Shown piece by piece: positions 17,754 to 26,857 of a DNA stretch of 64,000 bases (its first letter is position 1; each line of letters starts with the position of its first letter). Below the pieces are notes generated by a model. The model saw only the letters and a program-made list of their open reading frames with translations, ran no database searches and was not told the DNA's origin. The position numbers and the translations under genes are program-made. The stretch is from Bradyrhizobium cajani (GTDB lineage Bacteria; Pseudomonadota; Alphaproteobacteria; Rhizobiales; Xanthobacteraceae): NCBI RefSeq assembly GCF_009759665.1, contig NZ_WQNE01000002.1, positions 62,001-126,000 of the forward strand, read 5' to 3'.

Positions 17754-18563
17754 ATGCTGCCAATGACTGTCGTCGAAACGCCAATCCTCCGGGAGGTCCG
17801 GGGCAACCACCGCTCGACTGCGGGCGTGCATCTGGTCGCCCGCGACTACCCCAAGGGCCTGCGGATCGATCCGCACCTGCACCGCGAGGCGCAGCTGATC
17901 TATGCGGCCAAGGGCACGATGCAGGTGACGACGCCCGGGGGACGCTGGCTGGTGCCGCCGGACCGCGCGGTCTGGGTGCCGGCCGGACTCCAGCACGCCA
18001 TCGACCTGCTCGCCGACATCGAGATGCGCACGCTCTATTTCGACCTGTCCTGGCTGAAGCGCGAGCAGCGTTATGAGGGGCTGACCAAGGAATTCGTGGT
18101 GCGGGTGTCGCCGCTGCTCAACCAGGCGATCCTCGCGCTGTTCGACGCGCGCAATACCGAGGAGCGCACCGAGCTCCTGGTTCGCCTGGTGATGCTGGAA
18201 TTGCACCAGGCCGAGGATTCCGCGACCTTCGTGCCGCTGCCGCACGAAGTGCGCTGCCGGCGCGCCGCGATGATCGTGCTCGACAATCCCACCGGCCTGC
18301 ACGACATCGACACGCTGGCGCGCGCGGTTGGAGCCTCTGCGCGGACATTGTCGCGGCTGTTCTCGACCGAGACGCAGCTGAGCTTCAAGAGCTGGTGCCA
18401 GCGCGCCCGCATCGCATCCGCGATCCAGCGGCTGTCGACGGATGCCAATGTCTCGGTGAAGCAGCTCGCGACCCAGCTCGGCTATGCCAGCGTGCCGGCG
18501 TTTTCGGCGGCGTTCCGTCAGGTCACCGGGCGGACGCCGACGGAGTTTGCGCGGAAATCATGA
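17754..18563 (+). CDS. AraC-family transcriptional regulator
   Basis: A 269-residue protein with an N-terminal cupin (PHLHREAQLIYAAKGTMQV and WLVPPDRAVWVPAGLQHAI, residues about 40-85) and a C-terminal AraC DNA-binding domain with two helix-turn-helix motifs (IDTLARAVGASARTLSRLF and VKQLATQLGYASVPAFSAAF), ending in the family signature FRQVTGRTPTEF. An in-frame ATG at 17763 is an alternative start. The gene diverges from the MFS transporter, its likely target. The ligand sensed by the cupin is unknown. Confidence 0.9.
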   Translation: MLPMTVVETPILREVRGNHRSTAGVHLVARDYPKGLRIDPHLHREAQLIYAAKGTMQVTTPGGRWLVPPDRAVWVPAGLQHAIDLLADIEMRTLYFDLSWLKREQRYEGLTKEFVVRVSPLLNQAILALFDARNTEERTELLVRLVMLELHQAEDSATFVPLPHEVRCRRAAMIVLDNPTGLHDIDTLARAVGASARTLSRLFSTETQLSFKSWCQRARIASAIQRLSTDANVSVKQLATQLGYASVPAFSAAFRQVTGRTPTEFARKS

Positions 18564-18589
18564 GGCTGTCACGGCCCGCCGCCTCACAC

Positions 18590-18700
18590 TCGGTGTCGTT
18601 GCCCGCGAAGGCGGGCAATCCAGTATTCCACCAGCGGTCATGATAGAACCGATGGGCCGCGGCGTACTGGATGCCCCGCTTACGCGGAGCATGACACCGT
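18590..18700. repeat. Intergenic palindromic repeat, family D
   Basis: The 321-nt gap between the AraC gene and malonyl-CoA decarboxylase holds an element bounded by GTGTCGTTGCCCGC and ATGACACCG with inner arms ATCCAGTA (18618-18625) and TACTGGAT (18665-18672). Beyond it, to 18884, I see only an A/T-richer stretch that may hold the decarboxylase promoter. Confidence 0.75.
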
Positions 18701-18884
18701 GTTTGGGGTGTGCACGCCGCCACCTCACGGTTGCAGAGAACGACGCCCCCTCCGGACATGACGGCATTCTTGGAACGCACGGCCCAACTAAAGTTGCCGC
18801 ATTCCTCCGCTTGATTGTGATCGGCTTCCGCCTAAATCCTGTGTAAGCTTGCGCAGCGCACAACCCCGGACTCGAAAAGCCCAG

Positions 18885-20237
18885 ATGGCCAACGCCTTCT
18901 TCTCCGACCTGCTCGCCACCATCTCCGAGCGCGGCCGCACGCTGCTTCGCCGCGGCGACGGCTCGGACACCAAACACGACGCTGACGGGCTGATCGAGCT
19001 CTGCAGCGCGCTGCTGTCGGGCCGGGGCGAAGCTTCCGGCACAGCCATGGCGCGCGAAGTGCTCGATCTCTACCAGGACCTGGATGCGTCCGGACGCCGG
19101 GCCTTCTTCGAGGCGCTGGTGCGCGATTTCGGTCCCGATCGGGAACGGCTCACCAAGGCGATCGAGAAGTGGCGTGCCAAGCCCAGCGACGAGGACGCCA
19201 GCAGCCTGCATTTCGCCTCCGAGCCGCGGCGGCAGGAGCTGATCCGCCGTCTCAACCGCGCGCCCGGCGGCACCGGCGACCTCGTCAACATGCGCGCCGA
19301 TCTGCTCGGCATGATGAACGGACACACCGATCTTGCCGCGCTCGATCGCGACGTCACTCATCTGCTCTCGTCGTGGTTCAACAGGGGGTTTCTCGTGCTG
19401 CGCAGGATCGACTGGTCGACCCCGGCCAACATCCTCGAAAAGATCATCCGTTACGAAGCCGTGCACGAGATCTCCGATTGGGATGACCTGCGCCGCCGCA
19501 TCGATCCGGTCGACCGCCGCTGCTACGCCTTCTTCCATCCCGCCATGGTCGACGAGCCCCTGATCTTCGTCGAGGTGGCGCTGACCGAGACCATTCCCGG
19601 CGCCATCGCGCCGCTGCTTGCGGTCGACCGCCAGCACCTGCCGATCGCACGCGCGCGCACCGCGGTGTTCTATTCGATCTCCAACACCCAGCGCGGCCTG
19701 GGCGGCATCTCCTTCGGCAGCTTCCTGATCAAGCAGGTGGTGGAAGAGCTGCGCCGCGAGACGCCGAAGCTCGACACCTTCGTGACGTTGTCGCCGGTGC
19801 CCGGCTTCATGCAATGGGTGAAGCAGGACAAGGACCTGCCGCTGTCGGACGAGGACCGCGAGCTGCTGAAGCGTCTCGACGATCCCAAATGGTTCGAAAA
19901 CCCCGAGACGACCACGCTGCTACGCGGCCTGATCGAGCCGCTGGCGGCGCACTACTTCCTCAAGGCGCGCACGCCGAAGGGCAAGCTGATCGATTCCGTC
20001 GCCCGCTTCCATCTCGGCAACGGCGCAAGGCTCGAGCGCATCAACTGGCTCGGAGACCTCTCGCCGAAGGGACTGCGCGAGTCGGCCGGCGTAATGGTCA
20101 ACTACCTCTACCGCCTCGACGACATCGAGAAGAATCACGAGGCCTACGCCAACGACGGCGAGGTCGTGGCCTCGAGCGCGGTGAAGAAGCTGCTCAAGGG
20201 CGAAGGACGACGGCTGCTGGATATGCGGTTGTCGTAA
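18885..20237 (+). CDS. Malonyl-CoA decarboxylase
   Basis: A 450-residue protein of the malonyl-CoA decarboxylase family, which turns malonyl-CoA into acetyl-CoA and CO2. The recognisable core includes FYSISNTQRGLGGISFGSFL, followed by FVTLSPVPGFMQW (with the conserved Ser-Pro), and later FHLGNGARLERINW with the family's catalytic-site His and a final SAGVMVNYLY segment. The N-terminal half is the helical oligomerisation domain. I chose ATG 18885; a TTG 36 nt upstream is open but lacks a good ribosome site. In rhizobia the enzyme often sits with matB and matC (malonate use); neither is adjacent here, so it may serve general malonyl-CoA removal. Confidence 0.93.
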   Translation: MANAFFSDLLATISERGRTLLRRGDGSDTKHDADGLIELCSALLSGRGEASGTAMAREVLDLYQDLDASGRRAFFEALVRDFGPDRERLTKAIEKWRAKPSDEDASSLHFASEPRRQELIRRLNRAPGGTGDLVNMRADLLGMMNGHTDLAALDRDVTHLLSSWFNRGFLVLRRIDWSTPANILEKIIRYEAVHEISDWDDLRRRIDPVDRRCYAFFHPAMVDEPLIFVEVALTETIPGAIAPLLAVDRQHLPIARARTAVFYSISNTQRGLGGISFGSFLIKQVVEELRRETPKLDTFVTLSPVPGFMQWVKQDKDLPLSDEDRELLKRLDDPKWFENPETTTLLRGLIEPLAAHYFLKARTPKGKLIDSVARFHLGNGARLERINWLGDLSPKGLRESAGVMVNYLYRLDDIEKNHEAYANDGEVVASSAVKKLLKGEGRRLLDMRLS

Positions 20238-20251
20238 CGACAAACTCAACT

Positions 20252-20384
20252 GTCGTCCCGGACAAGCGTAGCGCTGATCCGGGACCCATAACCACAGGGA
20301 AACGTGGTTACGGGGATTCGGAGTTACCGGCTCGCGCCATAACTTCTCCCTGTGGTTATGGATCCCCGCTTTCGCGGGGACGAC
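20252..20384. repeat. Intergenic palindromic repeat, family C
   Basis: Between malonyl-CoA decarboxylase and the tartrate dehydratase, which converge. GTCGTCCC at the left is mirrored by GGGGACGAC at the right, and CATAACCACAGGGA (20287-20300) pairs perfectly with TCCCTGTGGTTATG (20347-20360). It could end transcription in both directions. Confidence 0.8.
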
Positions 20385-20431
20385 ACCGAGTTGTTGGAGG
20401 CGTCGTCGTATCCCAAAGGCCCCAGCCGCCC

Positions 20432-21601
20432 CTACTCCGCCAGCGCCTTCATCTCCTTGTAGAGATCCGACTTGCCTTCGAAGCCGATGCCTGACAGCTC
20501 CGGCATGGTGATGTGGCCGTTCTCGACGCGCACGCCATCGGGGAAGCCGCCGTAGGGCTGGAACAGGTCGGGGTAACTCTCATTGCCGCCGAGGCCCAAG
20601 CCCGCTGCGATGTTGAGGGACATCTGGTGGCCACCGTGGGGAATGCAGCGGCTCGGCGACCAGCCGTAGGTCTTCAGCACCTCCAGCGTGCGCTGGTATT
20701 CGCACAGGCCATAGGACAGCGCGCAGTCGAATTGCAGCCAGTCGCGATCGGGGCGCATGCCGCCGTAGCGGATCAAATTGCGGGCGTCCTGGTGGCTGAA
20801 CAGGTTTTCGCCGGTGGCCATCGGGCCGGGATAGAATTCGGCGAGCGCCGCCTGCAGCGCGTAGTCGAGGGGATCGCCGACCTCCTCGTACCAGAACAGC
20901 GGATAATCGCGCAGCATCTTGGCGTAAGCGATACCGGTCTCGAGGTTGAAGCGGCCGTTGGCATCGACGGCCAGTTGCGCGTCCTTGCCGATCTCCTTCA
21001 GCACCGCCTCGATGCGGGTGCGGTCTTCCTCGATCGGCGCGCCGCCGATCTTCATCTTGACGACGTTGTAGCCGCGGTCGAGATAGCCGCGCATCTCGCC
21101 GCGCAGCATCGAGAGATCCTTGCCGGGATAATAATAGCCGCCGGCGGCGTAGACGAAGACGCGCGGATTGGCGGTCACGCCGTGTCGCTCGGCCAGCAGG
21201 CGGAACAGCGGTTGACCTGCGATCTTCGCCACCGCGTCCCACACCGCCATGTCGATGGTGCCGACCGCGACCGAGCGCTCGCCATGGCCGCCGGGCTTCT
21301 CGTTGGTCATCATCGCGGCCCAGACCTTGTCGGGGTCGAGATTGTCGCCGGCCGCATTCACGAGCGACTTCGGATCGGCCTCGAGGATGCGCGAGGCAAA
21401 GCGCTCGCGGATCAGGCCGCCCTGCCCGTAACGGCCGTTGGAGTTGAAGCCGTAGCCGACGACGCGCCTGCCGTCGCGCACGACGTCGGTGACGACGGCA
21501 ACGAGGCTCGTCGTCATTTTCGTGAAGTCGATATAGGCGTTGCGGATCGGCGAGGAGATCGGTTTCGTGATCTCGCGGACGTCGACGATGCGGACGGACA
21601 T
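20432..21601 (-). CDS. tarD: D(-)-tartrate dehydratase
   Basis: A 389-residue enolase-superfamily enzyme, which dehydrates D-tartrate to oxaloacetate. From memory it matches the crystallised Bradyrhizobium TarD nearly throughout, including length. Active-site residues are visible at the same positions: Lys182 and Lys184 (KMK, base), Asp213, Glu239 and Glu265 (Mg2+ ligands), and His322 (PHGGH). The TIM barrel occupies about 130-350. No tartrate transporter or regulator is adjacent, unlike many catabolic loci. It ends just before the family C repeat; a family E palindrome lies upstream. High confidence, since the identity rests on exact catalytic positions and on the overall sequence. Confidence 0.95.
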   Translation of the reverse strand: MSVRIVDVREITKPISSPIRNAYIDFTKMTTSLVAVVTDVVRDGRRVVGYGFNSNGRYGQGGLIRERFASRILEADPKSLVNAAGDNLDPDKVWAAMMTNEKPGGHGERSVAVGTIDMAVWDAVAKIAGQPLFRLLAERHGVTANPRVFVYAAGGYYYPGKDLSMLRGEMRGYLDRGYNVVKMKIGGAPIEEDRTRIEAVLKEIGKDAQLAVDANGRFNLETGIAYAKMLRDYPLFWYEEVGDPLDYALQAALAEFYPGPMATGENLFSHQDARNLIRYGGMRPDRDWLQFDCALSYGLCEYQRTLEVLKTYGWSPSRCIPHGGHQMSLNIAAGLGLGGNESYPDLFQPYGGFPDGVRVENGHITMPELSGIGFEGKSDLYKEMKALAE

Positions 21602-21626
21602 GGGGGTGGCTTTCGATCTGTTAGTA

Positions 21627-21728
21627 CGTCATTCCGGGATGGTCCGAAGGACCAGACCTCAGGTGCGCAATTGCGCACCGGGGAATCTCGAGATTCCGGG
21701 TTCTCGCTTCGCGAGCCCCGGAATGACG
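21627..21728. repeat. Nested intergenic palindromes, family E
   Basis: CGTCATTCCGGG at the left is mirrored by CCCCGGAATGACG at the right. Two perfect palindromes lie inside: GGTGCGCAATTGCGCACC (21662-21679) and GGAATCTCGAGATTCC (21682-21697). It fills the gap between tarD and the DUF3297 gene, both on the minus strand. Confidence 0.85.
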
Positions 21729-21737
21729 GCTTCGCCG

Positions 21738-21980
21738 TCACTTCTTATCCCTGAAGTACGGCTCCACGGAACCGTGCACCTTGATGGTCAGCGGGTTGCC
21801 GTAGCGGTCCTTGGCGTTCCCTGCGGTGACGCGGACCCAGCCTTCGCTGATGCAGTATTCCTCGACATTGGTCTTCTCGATGCCCTTGAAGCGGATGCCG
21901 ACGTCGCGCGCCAGGATGTCCGCGTTGTAATAGGGGCTGTTCGGATCGACCGACAGGCGGTCCGGAAATTCGTCGCTCAT
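21738..21980 (-). CDS. DUF3297 family small protein
   Basis: An 80-residue soluble protein, MSDEFPDRLSVDPNSPYYN..., which matches the DUF3297 family in length and in the DRLS.DP.SP.YN start and RFKG.EK..VEEYC.SEGW-like middle. Function is unknown. The ATG at 21980 was chosen; the frame stays open into the glutathione peroxidase gene, but that extension looks like shadow sequence. It follows the peroxidase by 11 nt and probably shares its transcript. Confidence 0.85.
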   Translation of the reverse strand: MSDEFPDRLSVDPNSPYYNADILARDVGIRFKGIEKTNVEEYCISEGWVRVTAGNAKDRYGNPLTIKVHGSVEPYFRDKK

Positions 21981-21991
21981 GATTGTCTCGC

Positions 21992-22468
21992 TCACAACAG
22001 GGTTTCGATTTGATTCCGCAATCCTTCCGGCCGTGCGGTCGGCGCGTAGCGCGCGACCACCTTGCCGGCACGGTCCACCAGGAATTTGGTGAAATTCCAT
22101 TTGATGGAGGCGCCCAACAGGCCGGATTGCTGGCGCTTCAGGTACTCATACAGGGGATGCGCGTTGGCGCCGTTGACGTCGATCTTCTCGAACAGGGGAA
22201 ACGTGACGTCGTAATGGGTCGAGCAGAATTCCTGGATCTCGCTCGCCTGCCCCGGCTCCTGCGCGCCGAACTGGTTGCAGGGAAAGCCGAGCACGGCGAA
22301 GCCGCGCGGCGAGAGATCGCGATAGAGATCCTCAAGGCCCCGATATTGCGGCGTGAAGCCGCATTTGCTCGCGGTGTTGACGATCAGCAGCACCTGCCCC
22401 TCGAAACGGCGCATCGGCACTTCGTCGCCGGCAAGCGAGTTGGCCTTGAAGTCGTAGATCGCGGTCAT
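21992..22468 (-). CDS. Glutathione peroxidase (cysteine type)
   Basis: A 158-residue thioredoxin-fold peroxidase. The catalytic Cys36 lies in NTASKCGFTPQ, where eukaryotic enzymes have selenocysteine; the partner motifs FPCNQFG (about 62-68), with the second Cys, and WNFTKF (about 124-129) complete the catalytic Gln/Trp/Asn set. It reduces hydroperoxides, in bacteria usually with thioredoxin. The start is the ATG 2 nt after the amidase stop, so amidase, peroxidase and DUF3297 genes form one minus-strand operon. Confidence 0.93.
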   Translation of the reverse strand: MTAIYDFKANSLAGDEVPMRRFEGQVLLIVNTASKCGFTPQYRGLEDLYRDLSPRGFAVLGFPCNQFGAQEPGQASEIQEFCSTHYDVTFPLFEKIDVNGANAHPLYEYLKRQQSGLLGASIKWNFTKFLVDRAGKVVARYAPTARPEGLRNQIETLL

Positions 22469-22470
22469 CG

Positions 22471-23871
22471 TTAGCCCACGGGATCGATCGGCGACGGCGG
22501 CACGCCGCCCGCCTCGATCGCCTCGCCTGCAAGCAGGCAGAGATCCTCGCGATAGCGGCCCGACACGATATGCACACCGACGGGCGCCTTGCCGACGAGA
22601 CCGGTAGAGACCACGAGGCCCGGCAGTCCCATGAAGGGAATCGCGATCTGCGGCAGCTGCGCTTCCCAGACGCGCTTGAAGGAGTCGTCGTCCTTGCGGT
22701 CGAGATGATCGGGGAACGGCAGCTCGCCCGAGACCGGCGTCAGCAGCACCGCGTACTTCTCGAAGAACAGCATCCAATCGCGGGTCAGGGTGGCGCGGCG
22801 GGTCAATGCCTTGGCGTAGTTCGCCTGGTCCATTGGCGTGACGCTGGCGCGGTTGCCGCGCAGGCATGCCAGCGCGCCGGGATCGCCCTCGCGCTCGGCC
22901 ATCTCGAGCTGCGCCTCGTAGCCGTCGCCGAGCCAAAGCTTGATCTGCCACTCGACGGCTTCACGCATCGGCGGCGTATTCTCGATCACATCGACAGTCC
23001 ACCCCGCCCGCTCCAGCCGCTTGCCGGCATCGCTCACCGCCGCCTTCACTTCCGGCGCAGTCGCAAGACCGTCCGGATTGAGGCAGAGCGCGGCGCGCTT
23101 TGGCCTCGCCGGGCCTTGCAGCGGCACCGGCACGAACCAGGGATCGCGGATGTCGCGGGCCGACATCGCTTCGAGCGAAATCCGCAAGTCATTGACCGTT
23201 CGCGCCAAGGGGCCCGAGACCGCCATGATCTGCGGGCCGATCGGACGCTCCGGCAGCGCCGGGTTGAAGGCGGGGATGCGGCCGAGCGTCGGACGCAGGC
23301 CGTGCACGCCGCAGGCATAGGCGGGATAGCGGATCGAGCCGGCGATGTCGGTGCCATGGGCGATGTGGCCGATGCCGGCCGCGACCGCAGAACCGGCACC
23401 GCCGGACGAGCCGCCCGGAGTCAGCGCCGCATCGCGCGGGTTCCTGGTGTCGCCATGAATGAGATTGGTGGTGAACCAGCGATAGGAGAAGGCCGGACAA
23501 TTGGTGCGGCCGAGCAGGATGGCGCCGGCCTTGCGGAAATTGGCGACAACCGGATTGTCCTCGCGCGCGATCAGGTCGCGCTGGAGCTTGAGGCCGTTGG
23601 TGGTGGCAAAGCCTTCCTGATCGACATTGGCCTTGATGGTGACGGGAACCCCAGCCAGCACGCCGGGATCCTCGCCCCGCGCGATGACGGCATCGACGGC
23701 GTCAGCCTGCTTGAGCACGTCCTCCGGCCGATGGTCGATCACGGCGTTGAGCTGGGGATTGACCGCATCGAGCCGGGCGAGGCCGGCCTTGGCCGCCTCC
23801 TTGGCGGACACTTTCCTGGATTTGACGAGGGTGGCGAGGTCGGCGGCCGACAGGCGCCAGAGATCTTGCAT
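22471..23871 (-). CDS. Amidase (amidase-signature family)
   Basis: A 466-residue amidase. The Ser-cisSer-Lys catalytic triad is visible: Lys in GVPVTIKANVD (about 79), the Gly/Ser-rich loop GGSSGGAGSAVAAG (about 153-166) and the nucleophile Ser in GTDIAGSIRYPA (about 178). It hydrolyses an amide, but substrate specificity varies widely in this family (GatA, nicotinamidase-like, aryl amides), and no neighbour narrows it down. There is no GatB or GatC gene nearby, so it is unlikely to be the tRNA amidotransferase. Confidence 0.9.
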   Translation of the reverse strand: MQDLWRLSAADLATLVKSRKVSAKEAAKAGLARLDAVNPQLNAVIDHRPEDVLKQADAVDAVIARGEDPGVLAGVPVTIKANVDQEGFATTNGLKLQRDLIAREDNPVVANFRKAGAILLGRTNCPAFSYRWFTTNLIHGDTRNPRDAALTPGGSSGGAGSAVAAGIGHIAHGTDIAGSIRYPAYACGVHGLRPTLGRIPAFNPALPERPIGPQIMAVSGPLARTVNDLRISLEAMSARDIRDPWFVPVPLQGPARPKRAALCLNPDGLATAPEVKAAVSDAGKRLERAGWTVDVIENTPPMREAVEWQIKLWLGDGYEAQLEMAEREGDPGALACLRGNRASVTPMDQANYAKALTRRATLTRDWMLFFEKYAVLLTPVSGELPFPDHLDRKDDDSFKRVWEAQLPQIAIPFMGLPGLVVSTGLVGKAPVGVHIVSGRYREDLCLLAGEAIEAGGVPPSPIDPVG

Positions 23872-23980
23872 GGCTTGCTCCGTATGACCGGCGTGTTTTA
23901 GCGCCGGGAACGCGGCAAAGCCATGCGGATTTCGCAGAGGCGAAGGGCGGGTTTAGTGCGGGTGGGGCCGCCTCATTCTC

Positions 23981-24067
23981 CGTCATTGCGAGCGCAGCGA
24001 AGCAATCCAGACTGTCTCCGCGGAGGTGGTCTGGATTGCTTCGTCGCAAGGGCTCCTCGCAATGACG
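23981..24067. repeat. REP-like palindrome, family A copy 2
   Basis: Same ends as the copy at 16334: CGTCATTGCGAG and CTCGCAATGACG, with inner arms GCAATCCAGAC and GTCTGGATTGC-like. It lies between the amidase start and the DUF6894 stop. Confidence 0.9.
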
Positions 24068-24085
24068 GGGAGAGAGCGGGGGCCC

Positions 24086-24343
24086 CTAATGCCGCGTCGC
24101 CGACTGGTCCGGGATGTCCAGCAGCGCCTCGGTGAAAGGAAACTCCAGGACGATCTCCCCGTCATCGTCGGTCACCTCGATGACGGCCTCGAGCAGCGCC
24201 GGCTGGGCCCCCTCCGACTTCACCACCTCCAGGATCATCTGGCGGGCGACCTCCCAGGCACGATCGGGATTGCGCAGGTCCTCGCCGTCAGGATCCACGA
24301 TCAACTCGTCGCCGATACGGGTGTTGAAGAAATATCTGGGCAT
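24086..24343 (-). CDS. DUF6894 family small protein
   Basis: An 85-residue acidic protein starting MPRYFFNTRIGDELIVDPDG, which is the usual beginning of DUF6894 proteins (PRYFF...G..). These are common, often multi-copy, in Bradyrhizobium. A helix RNPDRAWEVARQMILEVV and a C-terminal strand EIVLEFPFTEAL follow. No function is known to me. Confidence 0.82.
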   Translation of the reverse strand: MPRYFFNTRIGDELIVDPDGEDLRNPDRAWEVARQMILEVVKSEGAQPALLEAVIEVTDDDGEIVLEFPFTEALLDIPDQSATRH

Positions 24344-24604
24344 GCCTGATCCAATGGGGTCGCCTGGCGTCGATTGGAAGCCGTTTTATACTCACAACTG
24401 GTTTATCCCGACAGGGAGCACGACCTATCGGCGGATTTCGTTACCTCATTCGCTCATCTTTGCGGCCGCAATGCGCTCTCTTTGCGATGCAACAATTCCG
24501 TCAACCTACGACTTAGGTCGGGAAAATTTCACTGGCGAACTTTTCCGCCGGCATTAATTTAACCGTGGGCGGAGACGTCCGAATTCGCGAAAATGGAGAG
24601 CCAA

Positions 24605-24685
24605 ATGGCCTGGAAAGCCCCGAAGATCGTCGAAGTGCCCTGCGGCATGGAAATCAACATGTATGTGAGCGCCACCCGCAAGTGA
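24605..24685 (+). CDS. pqqA: PqqA, PQQ precursor peptide
   Basis: A 26-residue peptide, too short for many gene finders: MAWKAPKIVEVPCGMEINMY plus six more residues. Glu16 and Tyr20 in EINMY are the two residues that become pyrroloquinoline quinone; PqqE links them with a carbon-carbon bond. GGAG lies 6 nt upstream of the ATG. It heads the pqq cluster, 130 nt before pqqB. The 261-nt stretch upstream, back to the DUF6894 start, probably holds the operon promoter; I found no clear -35/-10 match there. Confidence 0.95.
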   Translation: MAWKAPKIVEVPCGMEINMYVSATRK

Positions 24686-24815
24686 GCGGTTGGTGAGTTC
24701 GCGTTCGGCGCAGGTGGATCTTTCGGTCACGATACGTTTCCGGAGGACATGTTCCTTGTCGGCATCCGTGTCGGCCTGAGGTCCACCTCGCAGCGTTCCC
24801 TCCAGGAGACGGATC

Positions 24816-25745
24816 ATGCTTCGCGTCGTCGTCCTGGGCGCCGGGGCCGGCGGCGGAGTCCCGCAATGGAATTGCGGGTGCGAGGGCTGCCGGGCGGCCC
24901 GTGAAAGCGGTCATGAGCTTCAGAGAACCCAGGCCTCGGTTGCCTTCAGCGGCGACGGCGAGCACTGGTTCCTGATCAACGCGTCCCCGGACCTTCGCCA
25001 GCAATTGAATGCCACGCCGCAGCTGCACCCCAAGGCCGGGGCGCTACGCCATACGCCGATTGCGGGCGTGATCCTGACGAACGGCGAAGTGGATGCGGTC
25101 GCGGGCCTGTTGTCGATGCGCGAGGGCTCGCCCTTCACCATCTATGCACATGACAAGGTGCTGGCGATCCTGAAGGCCAACAGCATCTTCAACGTGCTGA
25201 ACGAGAAGAACGTGCGGCGTCAGCCGATGGCTATCCACGAGCCGTTCGAGCCGCGACTGCCGGATGGCGCGCGTTCAGGGATCGAGGTGCTGCCGTTCGC
25301 GGTACCGGGCAAGTCGGCCTGGTATCTGGAGGGCAAGGCGCATCCGGGCGGCGAGACCGGCGACGGCGATACGCTGGGCCTCAAGATCACCGACAAGTCG
25401 ACCGGCAAGAGCTTCTATTTCATCGCCGCCTGCGCCGAGATCACCGAGGCGCTCAAGGCCGAGATCGATGGCGCGGCGCTGGTGTTCTTCGACGGCACGG
25501 TGTGGCAGGACGACGAGATGATCAGGTGCGGCCTCGGCCACAAGACCGGCAAGAGCATGGGCCATGTCGCGATGTCCGGCGACGACGGCGCGATCGCGCG
25601 GCTGGCCGACCTCACTATCGACAGGAAGATGTTTCTGCATATCAATAACTCGAATCCGGCGCTGCTGCCCGGCTCAAGCGAGCGGAGGACCGCCGAGCAG
25701 GCGGGCTGGCAGATACCGGCGGATGGAACGGAGATCGTGTTGTGA
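24816..25745 (+). CDS. pqqB: PqqB, PQQ biosynthesis hydroxylase
   Basis: A 309-residue metallo-beta-lactamase-fold protein. It begins LRVVVLGAGAGGGVPQWNCGC and has the CGCEGC zinc cluster typical of PqqB. The place of the usual HxHxDH metal motif is taken by TNGEVDAV, as in known PqqB. It has been proposed to oxidise the cross-linked tyrosine. It overlaps pqqC by 4 nt (GTGA), so translation is coupled. Confidence 0.95.
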   Translation: MLRVVVLGAGAGGGVPQWNCGCEGCRAARESGHELQRTQASVAFSGDGEHWFLINASPDLRQQLNATPQLHPKAGALRHTPIAGVILTNGEVDAVAGLLSMREGSPFTIYAHDKVLAILKANSIFNVLNEKNVRRQPMAIHEPFEPRLPDGARSGIEVLPFAVPGKSAWYLEGKAHPGGETGDGDTLGLKITDKSTGKSFYFIAACAEITEALKAEIDGAALVFFDGTVWQDDEMIRCGLGHKTGKSMGHVAMSGDDGAIARLADLTIDRKMFLHINNSNPALLPGSSERRTAEQAGWQIPADGTEIVL

Positions 25746-26521
25746 ATGCCGCGTCACTGACTGGAATGACCGCGCTCTCGATCGGCAAGGACATCAAGCT
25801 CACTAGCGCCGAGGAGCTGGAGGCGACGCTGCGCCACATCGGGGCGACGCGCTATCACAGCCTGCATCCGTTCCATAGACTGCTGCACGGCGGCAAGCTG
25901 AACAAGGGCCAGGTGCAGGCCTGGGCGCTGAACCGCTACTATTACCAGAGCACGATCCCGATCAAGGACGCGGTGGTGATCTCGCGCTTCCGCGACCGCG
26001 CCACGCGCCTGGAATGGCGCCACCGCATCGAGGACCATGACGGCGACGTCGGTTCCGAGGGCGGCATCGAGCGCTGGCTGAAGCTGACCGAGGGCCTCGG
26101 GCTCGACACCGCCTATGTGGAATCGACCGAGGGCATCCTGCCGGCGACGCGGTTCGCGGTGGAGGCTTACGTGCACTACTGCCGCGAGAAGAGCCCGCTG
26201 GAGGCGATCGCGTCCTCGCTCACAGAACTGTTCGCGCCGAACCTGCACGAGGAGCGCATCTCCGGCATGCTGGAGCACTACGACTTCGTCAATCCTGACA
26301 TCATGAGCTACTTCAAGCGGCGGCTGGCGCAGGCGCCGCGCGATGCCGGCTTTGCGCTCGACTATGTCAAGGCGCATGCCACGACGCCGGAGCAGCGCGC
26401 GCAGGTGTGCAACGCGCTGATCTTCAAGACCAACGTGCTGTGGGTGCAGCTCGACGCGCTCCAGCACGCCTATGTCGAAGGCAACATTCCGCCGGGCGCG
26501 TTCGTGCCCAAGGCGACTTAA
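25742..26521 (+). CDS. pqqC: PqqC, pyrroloquinoline-quinone synthase
   Basis: A 259-residue all-helical oxidase that catalyses the last step: ring closure and eight-electron oxidation of AHQQ by O2 to PQQ. Typical segments are visible: RYHSLHPFHRLLHGGKL, WALNRYYYQSTIPIKDA, RIEDHDGD and SLTELFAP. Start is GTG overlapping the pqqB stop. Full length for the family. Confidence 0.96.
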   Translation: MNAASLTGMTALSIGKDIKLTSAEELEATLRHIGATRYHSLHPFHRLLHGGKLNKGQVQAWALNRYYYQSTIPIKDAVVISRFRDRATRLEWRHRIEDHDGDVGSEGGIERWLKLTEGLGLDTAYVESTEGILPATRFAVEAYVHYCREKSPLEAIASSLTELFAPNLHEERISGMLEHYDFVNPDIMSYFKRRLAQAPRDAGFALDYVKAHATTPEQRAQVCNALIFKTNVLWVQLDALQHAYVEGNIPPGAFVPKAT

Positions 26522-26545
26522 AAGGCGAGCTGAAGAGGAACAGTC

Positions 26546-26857
26546 ATGGCCGGGCCGCGGAACATCAGCGTCAGCGAGGCAAGCCGCCCCGTGCTGCCGC
26601 GGCATGCCAAGCTGAAATATGATGAAACACGACAGGTCTGGGTGATCCTGGCGCCGGAACGGGTGCTGGCGCCCGACGAGATCGCGGTCGAGGTCTTGCA
26701 GCTCTGCAACGGCGAGCGCAATGTCGGCGACGTCGCCGATCAGCTGGCTGCCAAATATGCCGCTCCGCGCGAGGCGATTTTGGCGGACGTCGTCGTCATG
26801 CTCCAGGATCTCGCCGACAAGGGCTTTCTCACGGAGGCCCGGGAGAAGACGTCATGA
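26546..26857 (+). CDS. pqqD: PqqD, PqqA chaperone
   Basis: A 103-residue protein of the PqqD family, a winged-helix RRE domain that binds PqqA and delivers it to PqqE. Visible features are RPVLPRHAKLKYDETRQVWV, the LAPERVLAPDEIAVEVLQLC strand-helix core and a C-terminal helix before KGFL. It overlaps pqqE by 4 nt (ATGA). In some relatives PqqC and PqqD are fused; here they are separate genes 24 nt apart. Confidence 0.94.
   Translation: MAGPRNISVSEASRPVLPRHAKLKYDETRQVWVILAPERVLAPDEIAVEVLQLCNGERNVGDVADQLAAKYAAPREAILADVVVMLQDLADKGFLTEAREKTS

Noticed and set aside
20432..21601. General mandelate racemase family annotation
   Set aside because: All catalytic positions and the length fit D-tartrate dehydratase specifically, so the more precise name was used.
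22471..23871. GatA subunit of the tRNA amidotransferase
   Set aside because: There are no gatB or gatC genes nearby and the C terminus differs from GatA as I recall it.
24686..24815. A second short peptide gene between pqqA and pqqB
   Set aside because: No ORF with a good ribosome site and no sequence like a second PqqA was found in the 130-nt gap.
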